From Amycolatopsis jiangsuensis (GTDB taxonomy: Bacteria; Actinomycetota; Actinomycetes; Mycobacteriales; Pseudonocardiaceae): a DNA stretch of 64,000 nt. Below are positions 26,236-33,997 of this stretch, piece after piece. Each line of letters starts with the position of its first letter. Position 1 is the stretch's first letter. The notes below the pieces were generated by a model. It saw only the letters and a list, made by a program, of their open reading frames with translations, was not told the origin of the DNA and did no database searches. The translations under genes and the position numbers were made by a program. Location of the stretch: positions 4,676,501 through 4,740,500 of the forward strand of contig NZ_JACHMG010000001.1 in assembly GCF_014204865.1 (NCBI RefSeq). The letters run 5' to 3'.

Positions 26236-26999
26236 CTACGGTCGAGTCGCCTGCAGCACGTACCAGGGCCGGGATCGTTCCCGGCTGGCCACTGTCACCG
26301 CGCTGTCGAACCGATAGCCCACACTCTCGATCAGCGTCACGAACTCCGCCTCGGTGCGGATCCTGCCGCCGGTCACCACCTCGAGCGAGATGCTCATGAT
26401 GTCCAATTCGGACGGTTCGGGGCCAGCGGGGCGAACCCAGTCGATCACCGCCAGCCTCCCGCCGGGAGGGGTACAGCGGAACGCGTTCGCCAGGATCCGC
26501 GAAGCGTTCTCGTCGCCCCAATCGCACAGCACCGTCTTCAGCAGGTACAGATCGCCTCTCGGCAGGTCGCTGGCGAAGAAATCGCCGCCGGTGAACGAGA
26601 GCCGGTCGCCGAGGCCGTACGCACCGGCGTTCGCGCGGGCCTGTTCCACGATCTGCGGCCGGTCGACCACCGTGCCGTTCGCGTGCGCGGCCGCGGGCAG
26701 GATCTTCGACAGCAGCAGACCCATGCTGCCGCCGATGTCGACGATCTCCTGGTACGGCGCGAAATCGTACTGCTCGGCCAGTGCCGTGCCCGCGTCGTCG
26801 GTCAGGTCGGCCATCGCGGCCGCGTGCCAGCCGCGCTCCTGCGGATGCCGGACGTAGTAGTCGTAGAGTTCTTCGCCGCGGTCGTCGTGAACCGGTCGAC
26901 CGGTCAGCACGGTCTCGTGCAACCGCGCCATCCGGTTCCACATGCCCTCGCCCATCTGCATCAGCGCCATGTTCGCCAGCCAGCTCAGCGAGGAGACGT
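26236..26999 (-). pseudogene. SAM-dependent O-methyltransferase, N-terminally truncated
   Basis: The frame encodes the catalytic part of a family-2 O-methyltransferase (polyketide/CrtF type): SAM motif EIVDIGGSMGLLL, then FTGGDFF, YLLKTVLCDWGDENASRILA, LAVIDWVRP and a typical C-terminal strand. The N-terminal dimerisation domain of about 100 residues is missing. Upstream, the sequence switches at about 27000 to the first 28 codons of a different gene in another frame. An open frame does continue to a GTG at 27045 inside that foreign sequence, so a chimeric protein might be made, but the dimer domain is lost. Confidence 0.75.
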
Positions 27000-27082
27000 C
27001 CGAGGAAGAACGCAGTGGACAGCCCCGCGATACCGCCTCCCACAACGAGGACAGGGGTCTCGAGGTCGTACGGCTCGGTCAT
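26999..27082 (-). pseudogene. N-terminal stub of a second FAD monooxygenase
   Basis: ATG 27082 begins 28 codons reading MTEPYDLETPVLVVGGGIAG followed by LSTAFFLG, the FAD-binding start of an aromatic hydroxylase related to the one at 24495. The similarity ends at FFLG, where methyltransferase sequence follows out of frame. Its ATG overlaps the stop of the exporter gene by 4 nt (ATGA), so the original operon order was exporter, hydroxylase, then methyltransferase. About 500 codons were lost. Confidence 0.75.
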
Positions 27083-28521
27083 GGCGTGACCTTCCTCTCC
27101 TGAGGCGACTGGCCGACGGGAGGACCGCCGGCGCGTCGGACGCTGGGCAGGACGGCGGTGCACAGCAGGCCCGCCACGAGCACTCCAGTGCCGAGCGCTA
27201 GCGCCGTCATCGTGGCGGGCTCGAACCCGTCCGGAAGGCGCGCGAAGAACACCGTGCCGAACGAAGCGATCCCGGTCGCCACGCCGAGCTGCACGGTCGT
27301 GTTCAGCAGTCCGGACGCCGAACCGGCCCGCATCGGGTGGACGTCCGCCATGGCCCGGATGATCAGCGAGTTCATCGCGACACCCATGCCGAGCCCGAAT
27401 CCGACCGCGGGGCCGAGCAGGGCCCACGCGTCCAGCTTCGGGCCGAGCACGCCGACCAGGATCGCCATCGCGGCGAGGCTCGCGGCCAGCAGGGCCATGG
27501 CGGCGGCGATCAGCCTGCGGCCCATCCGCACGGCCAGCCGCACCGCGACCACCCCGCCGAGCACGATGCCCGCGGCGGACGGGAGGAATGTCAGCGCTGT
27601 CTCGAGAGGCGAGTACCCGAGCCGCAGCTGCAGGTGCAGGGTGAGGACGAAGAACACCCCCGTCGCCGCGTTGATCGTGAACAGCACCAACTGTCCCGCG
27701 GTCAGGTTGCGGTATCGAAGCAGGTCCGACGGGATCAGCGGTTCCCCGCCGCGCCGGGCGAGCGCGCGCTGTTGGAGAGCGAAGGCGCCCAGCAGCGGTA
27801 CCGCGGCGACGAGCAGCATGATCATCCACACCGGCCAGTGCAGCTCCCTGCCCTGCACCACGGGGTAGAACAGCGCGAACAGTCCCGCTGTCAGCAGCGC
27901 GAGCCCGGCCCGGTCGATCCGCTGCCCCGGCGTGCCGGGGTGAGACGACATGGTCAGCAGCGCCCCGAGCACCGCGAGCACCCCGAACGGCACGTTCACC
28001 AGAAAGATCGCCCGCCAGCCGAGGCCGAACAGGTCGCCCTGGGTGATCACGCCGCCCAGCAGTGGCCCGGCCAGCCCGCCGATCGGGAACGCGCTCGAGC
28101 AGATCGCCATCGCCCGCGACCGCTCGACGTCGCCGAACTCGGTGTAGACGAACGACATCACCTGCGGAGCCATCAGGCCGGAACCGACGCCTTGTACGAT
28201 CCTGGCAGTGATCAACGCGGCGATCCCCGGAGCCAGCCCGGCCACCAGCGACGCGATCGTGAACGTCGTCATGCCGAGCAGGAAGAGCCGTTTGGTGCCG
28301 TACCGGTCGCCGAGCCTGCCGCCGGTGATCAGGGTGAGTGCGAACCCCAGCGCGTAACCCGCCGAGATCCACTGCAGCGCGGCGTCGCCTGCGCCGAACT
28401 GGTCTTTGATGGTCGGCAGCGCCACCGTCACGATCTGGTTGTCGATCATGTCCACGAGAATCGCCACGATGGCGACGGCCAGCGCCCACCACCGCAGAGG
28501 ATGCCTGTCCACGTCGCCCAC
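27079..28521 (-). CDS. MFS drug/metabolite exporter, DHA2 (EmrB/QacA) family
   Basis: A 480-residue protein with about 14 hydrophobic helices, motif A loop GGRLGDRYGTKRLFLLGM, motif C region SSAFPIGGLAGPLLGGVI and the DHA2-typical VDMIDNQIVTVALPTI in helix 1. Family members export hydrophobic drugs or polyketides with protons. It heads the decayed polyketide operon and is divergent from a TetR gene with an operator palindrome between them. It probably exported the lost cluster's product or now serves as a resistance pump. Confidence 0.9.
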   Translation of the reverse strand: MGDVDRHPLRWWALAVAIVAILVDMIDNQIVTVALPTIKDQFGAGDAALQWISAGYALGFALTLITGGRLGDRYGTKRLFLLGMTTFTIASLVAGLAPGIAALITARIVQGVGSGLMAPQVMSFVYTEFGDVERSRAMAICSSAFPIGGLAGPLLGGVITQGDLFGLGWRAIFLVNVPFGVLAVLGALLTMSSHPGTPGQRIDRAGLALLTAGLFALFYPVVQGRELHWPVWMIMLLVAAVPLLGAFALQQRALARRGGEPLIPSDLLRYRNLTAGQLVLFTINAATGVFFVLTLHLQLRLGYSPLETALTFLPSAAGIVLGGVVAVRLAVRMGRRLIAAAMALLAASLAAMAILVGVLGPKLDAWALLGPAVGFGLGMGVAMNSLIIRAMADVHPMRAGSASGLLNTTVQLGVATGIASFGTVFFARLPDGFEPATMTALALGTGVLVAGLLCTAVLPSVRRAGGPPVGQSPQERKVTP

Positions 28522-28551
28522 CCCTGCTTCCCGGTCGTTCGATGCGCCTCA

Positions 28552-28569
28552 TAATCAATTACATGATTA
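28552..28569. promoter_or_regulatory. TetR operator palindrome
   Basis: TAATCA-ATTACA-TGATTA is a perfect inverted repeat with 6-bp arms, lying 31-48 bp before the exporter start in the exporter/TetR intergenic region and standing out as AT-rich. Size and position suit the TetR protein at 28645 repressing the exporter. Confidence 0.65.
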
Positions 28570-28632
28570 GTTATGTCAATCCACTGAATACTTGATGGTG
28601 TTCGGGTTGCTGGTGATACCGTCAGGCACGGT

Positions 28633-28638
28633 TATAAT
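28633..28638 (+). promoter_or_regulatory. -10 box of a probably leaderless tetR-type gene
   Basis: TATAAT at 28633-28638 ends 6 nt before GTG 28645, so transcription should start at the start codon itself. No ribosome-binding site precedes the GTG. The -10 is followed by CA, giving a TAATCA half-site like the operator's, which could allow autoregulation. Confidence 0.6.
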
Positions 28639-28644
28639 CAGTCG

Positions 28645-29274
28645 GTGCCTCAGTCCAAGCCGCGTCGCTCGCCCACACCGCAGGAGCGCCAGCGGGATCC
28701 CGAACGGACCCGCAGGTTGATCGTCGACGCCGCCGTGGCGGAGTTCGCCGCGCACGGTTACGCCGGCGCGCGCACCAGTGCGATCGCGGCGCGGGCCGGG
28801 GTCAACCAGCAGCTGATCTCGTACTACTTCGACGGCAAAGAGGGCCTGTACCAGGCGATCTCGGAACGCTGGAGAGAGCGCGAAGGCGAGCTGGTGCACG
28901 AGAACGTGTCGTTGACCGAACAGATGCGGCTGTACGCGCTCGAGGCGCTGGAGAACCCCGACGGCGTCCGATTGATGGCATGGGGCGGGCTCGAGTACTC
29001 CGGTCCGGAGACCGACGTCGACCACGCGCCGCGATCGGCGCGGCTGCAACGCAACGTCGACCAGCTCCGCGCCCTGCAAGCGAAAGGCGCGCTGCCGCCC
29101 GAGGTGGACCCGGCGTGCCTGACGATTCTGATGATGGGCGCCGCGATGGCGACGACCACGCTCCCGCACGTCATCGAAGGTTTGTGCGGAGTCAGCCCTC
29201 GGTCGCCGGAGTTCCTCGAACACTATGCCGAGCAAATGGTCGTCCTCGCCCGGCTTGTCGGCCTAGATGATTGA
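28645..29274 (+). CDS. TetR-family repressor
   Basis: A 209-residue TetR protein: a basic tail, helix-turn-helix at about 25-70 (LIVDAAVAEFAAHGYAGART, ARAGVNQQLISYYFDGKEGL) and an all-helical ligand domain. The ISYYFDGKEGLYQA recognition helix is typical. Divergent from the DHA2 exporter with a palindrome in between, so it most likely represses the pump until a pumped compound binds. An IS982 fragment begins within 20 bp of its stop codon. Confidence 0.92.
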   Translation: MPQSKPRRSPTPQERQRDPERTRRLIVDAAVAEFAAHGYAGARTSAIAARAGVNQQLISYYFDGKEGLYQAISERWREREGELVHENVSLTEQMRLYALEALENPDGVRLMAWGGLEYSGPETDVDHAPRSARLQRNVDQLRALQAKGALPPEVDPACLTILMMGAAMATTTLPHVIEGLCGVSPRSPEFLEHYAEQMVVLARLVGLDD

Positions 29275-29290
29275 TTCCGTGAAGTTGGTG

Positions 29291-30066
29291 TTAGTGGTCG
29301 AATGCGATCAGTGATCGTTTGGTGGTCAGGTCGGTGGTCCAGTTGTGCCAGATGGCGGTGGCCATGGCCAGCAGCCGCTGGGCGACCCGGGTGAACACCC
29401 CGGCTGGGGTGCGTCCGCCGTGCGCTTCGAGATCGAGTTGGCCTTTGAGTGTCTGGTTGACCGATTCGATGCGCTGGCGGACGCTGCCGAGGTTGCCGTT
29501 GCGGTAGGTCTCGTCCTTACGGTCGGGGCGCAGCAGTTCAAGTCCCATCGCCTCGGTCAGCTGCTTGAATTCCTTGCCGGCGAAGCCCTTGTCCGCCAAC
29601 AAGACCTGGCCGTTTCGGATGAAGTGACGGTTGTCTGCGAGCAGAGCGGCCAGCACCTCGCGCTCGCCGAGTTTCGGGTTGGCCAGGCACCACATGACCG
29701 GCATCCCGTCGCCGGCGCAGGCCAGGTACAGCTTCAGACCCCAGTACCAGCGAGAGTGTGACGCGCAGTAGCCGTAGCTGGCGTGCCCGGCCAGGTCTGA
29801 GCGCTTCACAGTTTCCCGCGACATTCCGCACGGCACCGGGGTGGCGTCGGTGATCCACATATCGTCGAACCACGATGGGCAACACACAGCCAGTGCAAGA
29901 ATCGCCTTGCATAGCAACGGTTGTGCGGTTTTCAGTCGTTTGTGATAACCGGACTGACCCAGCATCGCAGGGAACATCGCACGCCACCCGGAATCGGCAT
30001 GGATGTGCCGGATCCAGCGCCGCTCACTGCCGTAGCGCTGCAGCACCTGCGCCACGGCCAGTGCCG
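29291..30066 (-). mobile_element. IS982-family transposase fragment
   Basis: The frame encodes about 255 residues of an IS982-family DDE transposase: WITDATPVPCGMSRETVKR (first Asp), RSDLAGHASYGYCASHSRWY, WCLANPKLGEREVLAALLAD, LLADKGFAGKEF (second Asp) and SVRQRIESVNQTLKGQLDLE (Glu), ending SLIAFDH. The first 50-60 residues and left terminus are missing, and the sequence changes to a cation-efflux gene at about 30066. The 16 bp between its stop and the TetR gene show no clear terminal repeat. A dead IS that took part in a deletion. Confidence 0.85.
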
Positions 30067-30390
30067 CGTCGCGGAACGGCGGCTGAGCACGAACGCGATC
30101 CCGAGCGGCAGCGCGGTCAGCGCGTCGGCGAAATTGTGGATCGTGTCGCCCAGCAGTTCCACCGAACCCGTGACGACGACCAGCCCGAACTGCACCACCG
30201 CGGTGCACGACAACGCCACGAACGACCACAGCAACGCCCGAGTGCCGCGTTTGCTCGTCTCCGGCGCGGTGTCGAGCCGATCGGCGCTGTCGTGGTTGTG
30301 CGGGATGATCGCGTGCTTGACCCGGTGCCACCACCCGGCCACTTCCTCGCGACCGTGGCCGTATCCATGACCGTGGCGCGGCTGTGCCAT
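30067..30390 (-). pseudogene. Cation diffusion facilitator (CDF) metal exporter, truncated by IS982 fragment
   Basis: The first about 107 codons of a CDF transporter: His-rich start MAQPRHGHGYGHGRE, cytoplasmic stretch IIPHNHDSADRLD, first helix LLWSFVALSCTAVVQFGLVV and second helix with the metal site LLGDTIHNFADALTALPLGI (HxxxD). After GIAFVLSRR the sequence becomes transposase. Four of six helices and the C-terminal domain are gone. It is divergent from the ArsR-type sensor at 30503, which presumably controlled it. Confidence 0.85.
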
Positions 30391-30447
30391 CGAGAACTCC
30401 CAGGTGGTCGGCGCGGCCCGCTGCAGGCGAGGGAAGGCTGGGCAATA

Positions 30448-30473
30448 CCTGTGCAGTCATGCAGATACGCAGG
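30448..30473. promoter_or_regulatory. Candidate metal-sensor operator
   Basis: CCTGTG (30448) and CGCAGG (30468) form an imperfect inverted repeat across 26 bp, within which (T/C)GCAG recurs three times at 8-9-bp steps. It lies between the truncated CDF gene and the ArsR-type sensor, 30 bp before the latter. Confidence 0.4.
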
Positions 30474-30502
30474 TTTTCGAGCAGGAAGGTAGTCTGCTCG
30501 CC

Positions 30503-30874
30503 GTGCGCTCCTCCCTGCCGGACTTCGACATGCCCAGCGACGAACAGGTCCACCTGGCCGCGGAAAGCCTCCGGCTGCTGTCGGACCCCACGCGGATCAA
30601 GGTGCTGTGGGTGCTCCTGCAGGGCGAATCGTCCGTGGCGTGCCTGGCCGAGCTCGCGGGGGCGGCACCGACCGCCGTCAGCCAGCATCTGGCCAAACTC
30701 CGCCTCGCCGGACTGGTGAAAGGCAGGCGCGAGGGGACGTTCGTGTACTACTCCGCCGCGGACGACCACGTCCGCGCGCTGCTGACCCAGGCCCTCTACC
30801 ACGCCGACCACGTCGATCGCGGCATCCCCGGCGAGCACGCCAAGCAGCACCGGCCGACGGGCCGGACGAAGTGA
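30503..30874 (+). CDS. ArsR/SmtB-family metal-sensing repressor (NmtR/CzrA-like)
   Basis: A 123-residue winged-helix repressor (about 20-85; ACLAELAGAAPTAVSQHLAK, then RREGTFVYYSA). The alpha5 metal site is intact: D87, H89, H100 and H103 follow the D-x-H-x(10)-H-x(2)-H spacing of Zn sensor CzrA and Ni/Co sensor NmtR. Further histidines (H112, H116) lie in the C-terminal tail, as in NmtR. GTG 30503 puts the protein start at the usual position. Its divergent CDF partner is destroyed, so it may now control only itself and the manganese-exporter-like gene downstream. Confidence 0.9.
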   Translation: MRSSLPDFDMPSDEQVHLAAESLRLLSDPTRIKVLWVLLQGESSVACLAELAGAAPTAVSQHLAKLRLAGLVKGRREGTFVYYSAADDHVRALLTQALYHADHVDRGIPGEHAKQHRPTGRTK

Positions 30875-30941
30875 CCCGCACAAGCAGGCCGCCGGCACAG
30901 TACTTCTTCCGGCCCGTGCTCGACGGTCATCACGTCCGCCG

Positions 30942-31505
30942 GTGAGCACTGCGCTGGCGCTGATCGGGTTCGTGCTCCCGCTCGGCCTGGACTCGTTCGC
31001 GATCGCCGCGTCGATCGGCGCCGCCGGCCCGATGACGAAGCGGGGGCGCTGGCGGATCTCGTTGACGTTCATGGCACTCGAAGCCGGGATGCCGCTGATC
31101 GGGCTCGCGATCGGCGCGCCGCTGGCCGCCGCGATCGGGCCGGCCGCCGGTTACGTCGCCGCTGGGGCCGTCTTCGGGACCGGCCTGTGGATGCTGCTGC
31201 ACGAAGACGACACCGAGAAGGAAACCGCCGGAAAGCTCATCACCGCACGGGGCGCGACACTGCTCGGGCTCGGGCTGGGCATCAGCCTCGACGAGCTCGC
31301 GATCGGTTTCAGCCTCGGACTCGTGCACCTGCCGGTGGTTCCGGTGCTCGCCGGGATCGCGGCGCAAGCGTTCGTCGCCGCCCAGCTCGGCCTCCGCCTG
31401 GGCAACCGCATCAGCGAGCGCTACCGGGAAGGCGCGGAACGCCTCGCCGGGATCGTGCTCCTCGCGCTCGGGCTCTCCCTGGCGGCCGAACAGCTCTTCG
31501 CCTGA
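30942..31505 (+). CDS. mntP: MntP-family manganese efflux pump
   Basis: A 187-residue, six-helix protein of the MntP/YebN family. Conserved acidic residues occur in helix 1 (PLGLDSFAIAASIGA) and helix 4 (GISLDELAIGFSLG), which in the family form the Mn2+ path. The usual length is about 180-190, so it is full length. It follows the metal sensor by 67 bp in the same orientation; joint regulation is possible, though MntP is usually under MntR/riboswitch control elsewhere. GTG start with a weak ribosome-binding site. Confidence 0.87.
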   Translation: MSTALALIGFVLPLGLDSFAIAASIGAAGPMTKRGRWRISLTFMALEAGMPLIGLAIGAPLAAAIGPAAGYVAAGAVFGTGLWMLLHEDDTEKETAGKLITARGATLLGLGLGISLDELAIGFSLGLVHLPVVPVLAGIAAQAFVAAQLGLRLGNRISERYREGAERLAGIVLLALGLSLAAEQLFA

Positions 31506-31521
31506 CCACGCGCGATCGAGC

Positions 31522-32121
31522 TCAGCCGGCAGGCTGCGGGAACACCGTGCCCAGCACGTGCGTGAAGATGGTTCCGGGTTCGGCCGCCGGGGCCACCGTC
31601 TGGCGCAGCGCAAGCCCGATGCCCAACGCGCCGAGCATGACGACTGCCTCCTGCAGCGGCATCGTGGGTTCGAGGCGTAGCCGCCGGGAGTGCTCGGCGA
31701 GCAGGGCGACCAGCTCGTCGTCGTGCCGCTGCTGGATGGCGGCGACCAAGGCGGCGGTTTCGGGTTGCTGGGCCGTCGCGGCGAGCACTTCCGCGGTTGC
31801 CGCGCTCCATTTGGCCGCGTCCTCGTCCGTCGGATCGGCGGGAGCCAGGGCCGCGAGCACGTCGTCGCGGGTGGTGGCGCGGGCGAGAGCTTTCCGCAGC
31901 CCTTCGAGATGGGCCTGCGCGCCGGCTTCGACGATCGCCAGCCACAGTCCTTCCTTACCGCCGAAGTGCTTGTAGACGGCACCGCGGGTGTAGCCGGCGT
32001 CGGTGGCGATCTCCTCGACGGTCGCGGCCAGGAAACCTCGGCGCAGGAACACTTGCCGTCCGGCCGTCAGCAGGTGTTCGTGGGTGCGTTGCTGCTGCTC
32101 GGCCCGTGTCAGCCGGGTCAT
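31522..32121 (-). CDS. TetR-family regulator
   Basis: A 199-residue TetR protein with helix-turn-helix at about 10-55 (HLLTAGRQVFLRRGFLAATV, EEIATDAGYTRGAVYKHFGG) and a helical ligand domain. It is convergent with mntP and divergent from a short remnant at 32155; no intact target gene adjoins it. The target is therefore unknown, perhaps lost. Confidence 0.9.
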   Translation of the reverse strand: MTRLTRAEQQQRTHEHLLTAGRQVFLRRGFLAATVEEIATDAGYTRGAVYKHFGGKEGLWLAIVEAGAQAHLEGLRKALARATTRDDVLAALAPADPTDEDAAKWSAATAEVLAATAQQPETAALVAAIQQRHDDELVALLAEHSRRLRLEPTMPLQEAVVMLGALGIGLALRQTVAPAAEPGTIFTHVLGTVFPQPAG

Positions 32122-32154
32122 CGTCCGTCCAATTCAGTAACGGAGTGATACGCC

Positions 32155-32281
32155 GTGCGTGCCCGCCGTTGCGGCAGCGGACAGTCCCTCCTGGCGCCGT
32201 TCGAGGAGATTTGGGACCCGATCGCGCACAAGATGAACATCGAACGGCGCCCGGAGACGCCCGCCCCCGGTGATCCGCCGG
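32155..32281 (+). pseudogene. Possible C-terminal remnant of an unidentified gene
   Basis: From GTG 32155 the frame reads with good codon bias SLLAPFEEIWDPIAHKMNIE and RRPETPAPGDPPVIP before losing bias inside the convergent LysR gene (in-frame stop 32326-32328). It looks like the tail of a protein whose body, expected next to the divergent TetR gene, is gone. I do not recognise the family. Confidence 0.25.
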
Positions 32282-33148
32282 TCATCCCGCGCCGAGGTGG
32301 GTCCCTGCGATCTCGCGAAACGCGGTGACCAGCGGGTTGCGGTCGCCGGTGTGGGTGGCGAGCACGACCTGGCACGGGTCGATCCCGTCGAGAGGAACGG
32401 TGACGAGGTCCTCGCGCAGGGTGGTGCGCCCGTCGCCGCGGGGCAGGATGAGGATCGAATGTCCCTCGGCGACCAGCTCGACCTTGTCCTCGAAACTGTC
32501 TTCGCCACTGGGCCCGGCCGACACCCGAGCCGGGCCGAGCGGGCGCGGCACGCTCCAGATCGCCGGCGAGCCGGCGCAGGCCTCGAGCTCCTCGTCGAGA
32601 TCGTCGAGGGCAACGGATTCCTTGCCCGCCAAGCGATGTGCCGGGGACATGACGAGCACGCGCGGCTCTTCGTAGAGCACGCGAACCTGGAATCGGTCGC
32701 TCGGCAACGGCAGCGGCATCCGTGCGACGAGCGCGTCCACCTCGTGTTCGGGCAGGGCTGACGTTTCCTGCCAGTCCAGGTGACGGGTGCGGATCCGGGC
32801 GTCGGGATAGCGCCGCCGCAGCTCACGCACCGCCGGGGTGATGACCAGGTCCGCGATGTACCCGATGGTGATCGTCCGGGACGGGGCGACCGCGCGCACG
32901 GCCAGCGCCGACTCGCGGGCGGCGCCCAGCAATTCCTGCGCTCGCGGGAGGAACACCCGGCCGGCTTCGGTCAGGCGGCTGCCCTGCGGAGTGCGGTCGA
33001 ACAGGCGTACGCCGAGCTGGTCCTCGAGCCGCTGGATCTGCCTGCTGAGCGACGGCTGCGCGAGGTGCAGCGCAGTGGCCGCCCGGCCGAAGTTCAAGTG
33101 CTCCGCGACGACCGTGAAGTACCGCACCAACCGCAAGTCGAGGTCCAC
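32282..33148 (-). CDS. LysR-family regulator
   Basis: A 288-residue LysR protein: helix-turn-helix at about 1-65 (LRLVRYFTVVAEHLNFGRAA, QPSLSRQIQRLEDQLGVRLF) and a periplasmic-binding-protein-like effector domain (about 90-285). It is divergent from the broken SDR gene across 33 bp, the classical arrangement for activator and target. The target is inactive, so the regulator may be an orphan. Confidence 0.92.
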   Translation of the reverse strand: MDLDLRLVRYFTVVAEHLNFGRAATALHLAQPSLSRQIQRLEDQLGVRLFDRTPQGSRLTEAGRVFLPRAQELLGAARESALAVRAVAPSRTITIGYIADLVITPAVRELRRRYPDARIRTRHLDWQETSALPEHEVDALVARMPLPLPSDRFQVRVLYEEPRVLVMSPAHRLAGKESVALDDLDEELEACAGSPAIWSVPRPLGPARVSAGPSGEDSFEDKVELVAEGHSILILPRGDGRTTLREDLVTVPLDGIDPCQVVLATHTGDRNPLVTAFREIAGTHLGAG

Positions 33149-33181
33149 GCACGCCGAGTTTACCCGTCACACGGCTGCCGC

Positions 33182-33916
33182 ATGACGGGGCAAGCGCGTC
33201 GTGATCACCGGCGGCAGCAGCGGTTTTGGCTTCACCACAGCGAAACTGCTCGCCGACAGCGGCGCCCGCGTGCTGATCACCGGCCGGAACGAGGCCGCGC
33301 TCGAGTCGGCGCGCGTACAGCTGGGCCCGGACGCCGTCGCGGTGCGCGGTGATGTGGCCTCGCTGCCCGACCTGGACGCGCTCGCCGATCAGGTGAAGGC
33401 CGAGTTCGGCACGGTCGACGCCCTGTTCGTGAACGCGGGCGTGACCCGGTTCGTGCCGTTCGAGTCGATGACCGAGCAGGTGTACGACGAGCTCCTGCGG
33501 ATCACACCAAGGGCGCCTACTTCACCGTGCAGAAGCTGGCTCCGCTGCTCGCCGACGGCAGCGGCGTCGTGCTCACCACCTCGGTCGCGAACGTCAAGGG
33601 GCTGCCGATGATCAGCGCCTACGCGGCGAGCAAAGCAGCTCTGCGGTCGATGACCCGCAGCCTGGCCACCGAACTGCTCCCCCGGGGGATCCGCGTCAAC
33701 GCGGTGAGTCCCGGGCCGATCGACACCGGCATCCTGGACAAGGCGTTGCCCGAAGACGTGGCCGCGCAGACCAAGGCGCAGATGACCGAAAGCACCCCCA
33801 TGGCCCGCTTCGGCGATCCCGCGGAAGTCGCCAGGGCGGTCACCTTCCTCGCCTTCGAAGCCACTTACACCACCGGAGCCGAGCTCCCGGTGGACGGCGG
33901 CGGCTCACAACTGTGA
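33182..33916 (+). pseudogene. Short-chain dehydrogenase/reductase, frameshifted
   Basis: A near-complete SDR: cofactor motif VVITGGSSGFGFTTAKLLAD, FVNAGVTRFVPF, catalytic Ser/Tyr/Lys in LTTSVANVKGLPMISAYAAS KAAL context, and the C-terminal TTGAELPVDGGGSQL. Two indels break it. An extra C near 33191 puts the natural start MTGK (ATG 33182) out of frame. One base is missing near 33505, where RI-NTKGAYFTVQKL should read through. Repairing both restores about 244 residues. Sequencing error is possible but would be needed twice. Confidence 0.75.
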
Positions 33917-33929
33917 GCTGCACGAAAAC

Positions 33930-33979
33930 TGTGGTTGCGATCGTAAGCTAACGCACGTAGTCTTACGACCGTAACCACA
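33930..33979. promoter_or_regulatory. Large inverted repeat/double operator upstream of the Dabb gene
   Basis: TGTGGTTGCGATCGTAAG (33930-33947) and CTTACGACCGTAACCACA (33962-33979) are inverted copies matching at 16 of 18 positions, separated by 14 bp. Each arm also contains a smaller dyad of the form TTRCG-RY-CGTAA (TTACG-AC-CGTAA is exact), with centres 28 bp apart. The element ends 18 bp before the start codon, so it would cover the core promoter, a strong candidate for repressor binding. Confidence 0.7.
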
Positions 33980-33997
33980 ACGAGGAGAGGCAGTCCG

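Noticed and set aside
26060..28558. An 832-codon minus-strand open frame across the methyltransferase and exporter genes
   Set aside because: It runs out of phase with the exporter and methyltransferase, is extremely rich in Arg, Gly and Ala and has no domain; it is an antisense or off-frame by-product of high GC content. The short useful part is only the hydroxylase stub start.
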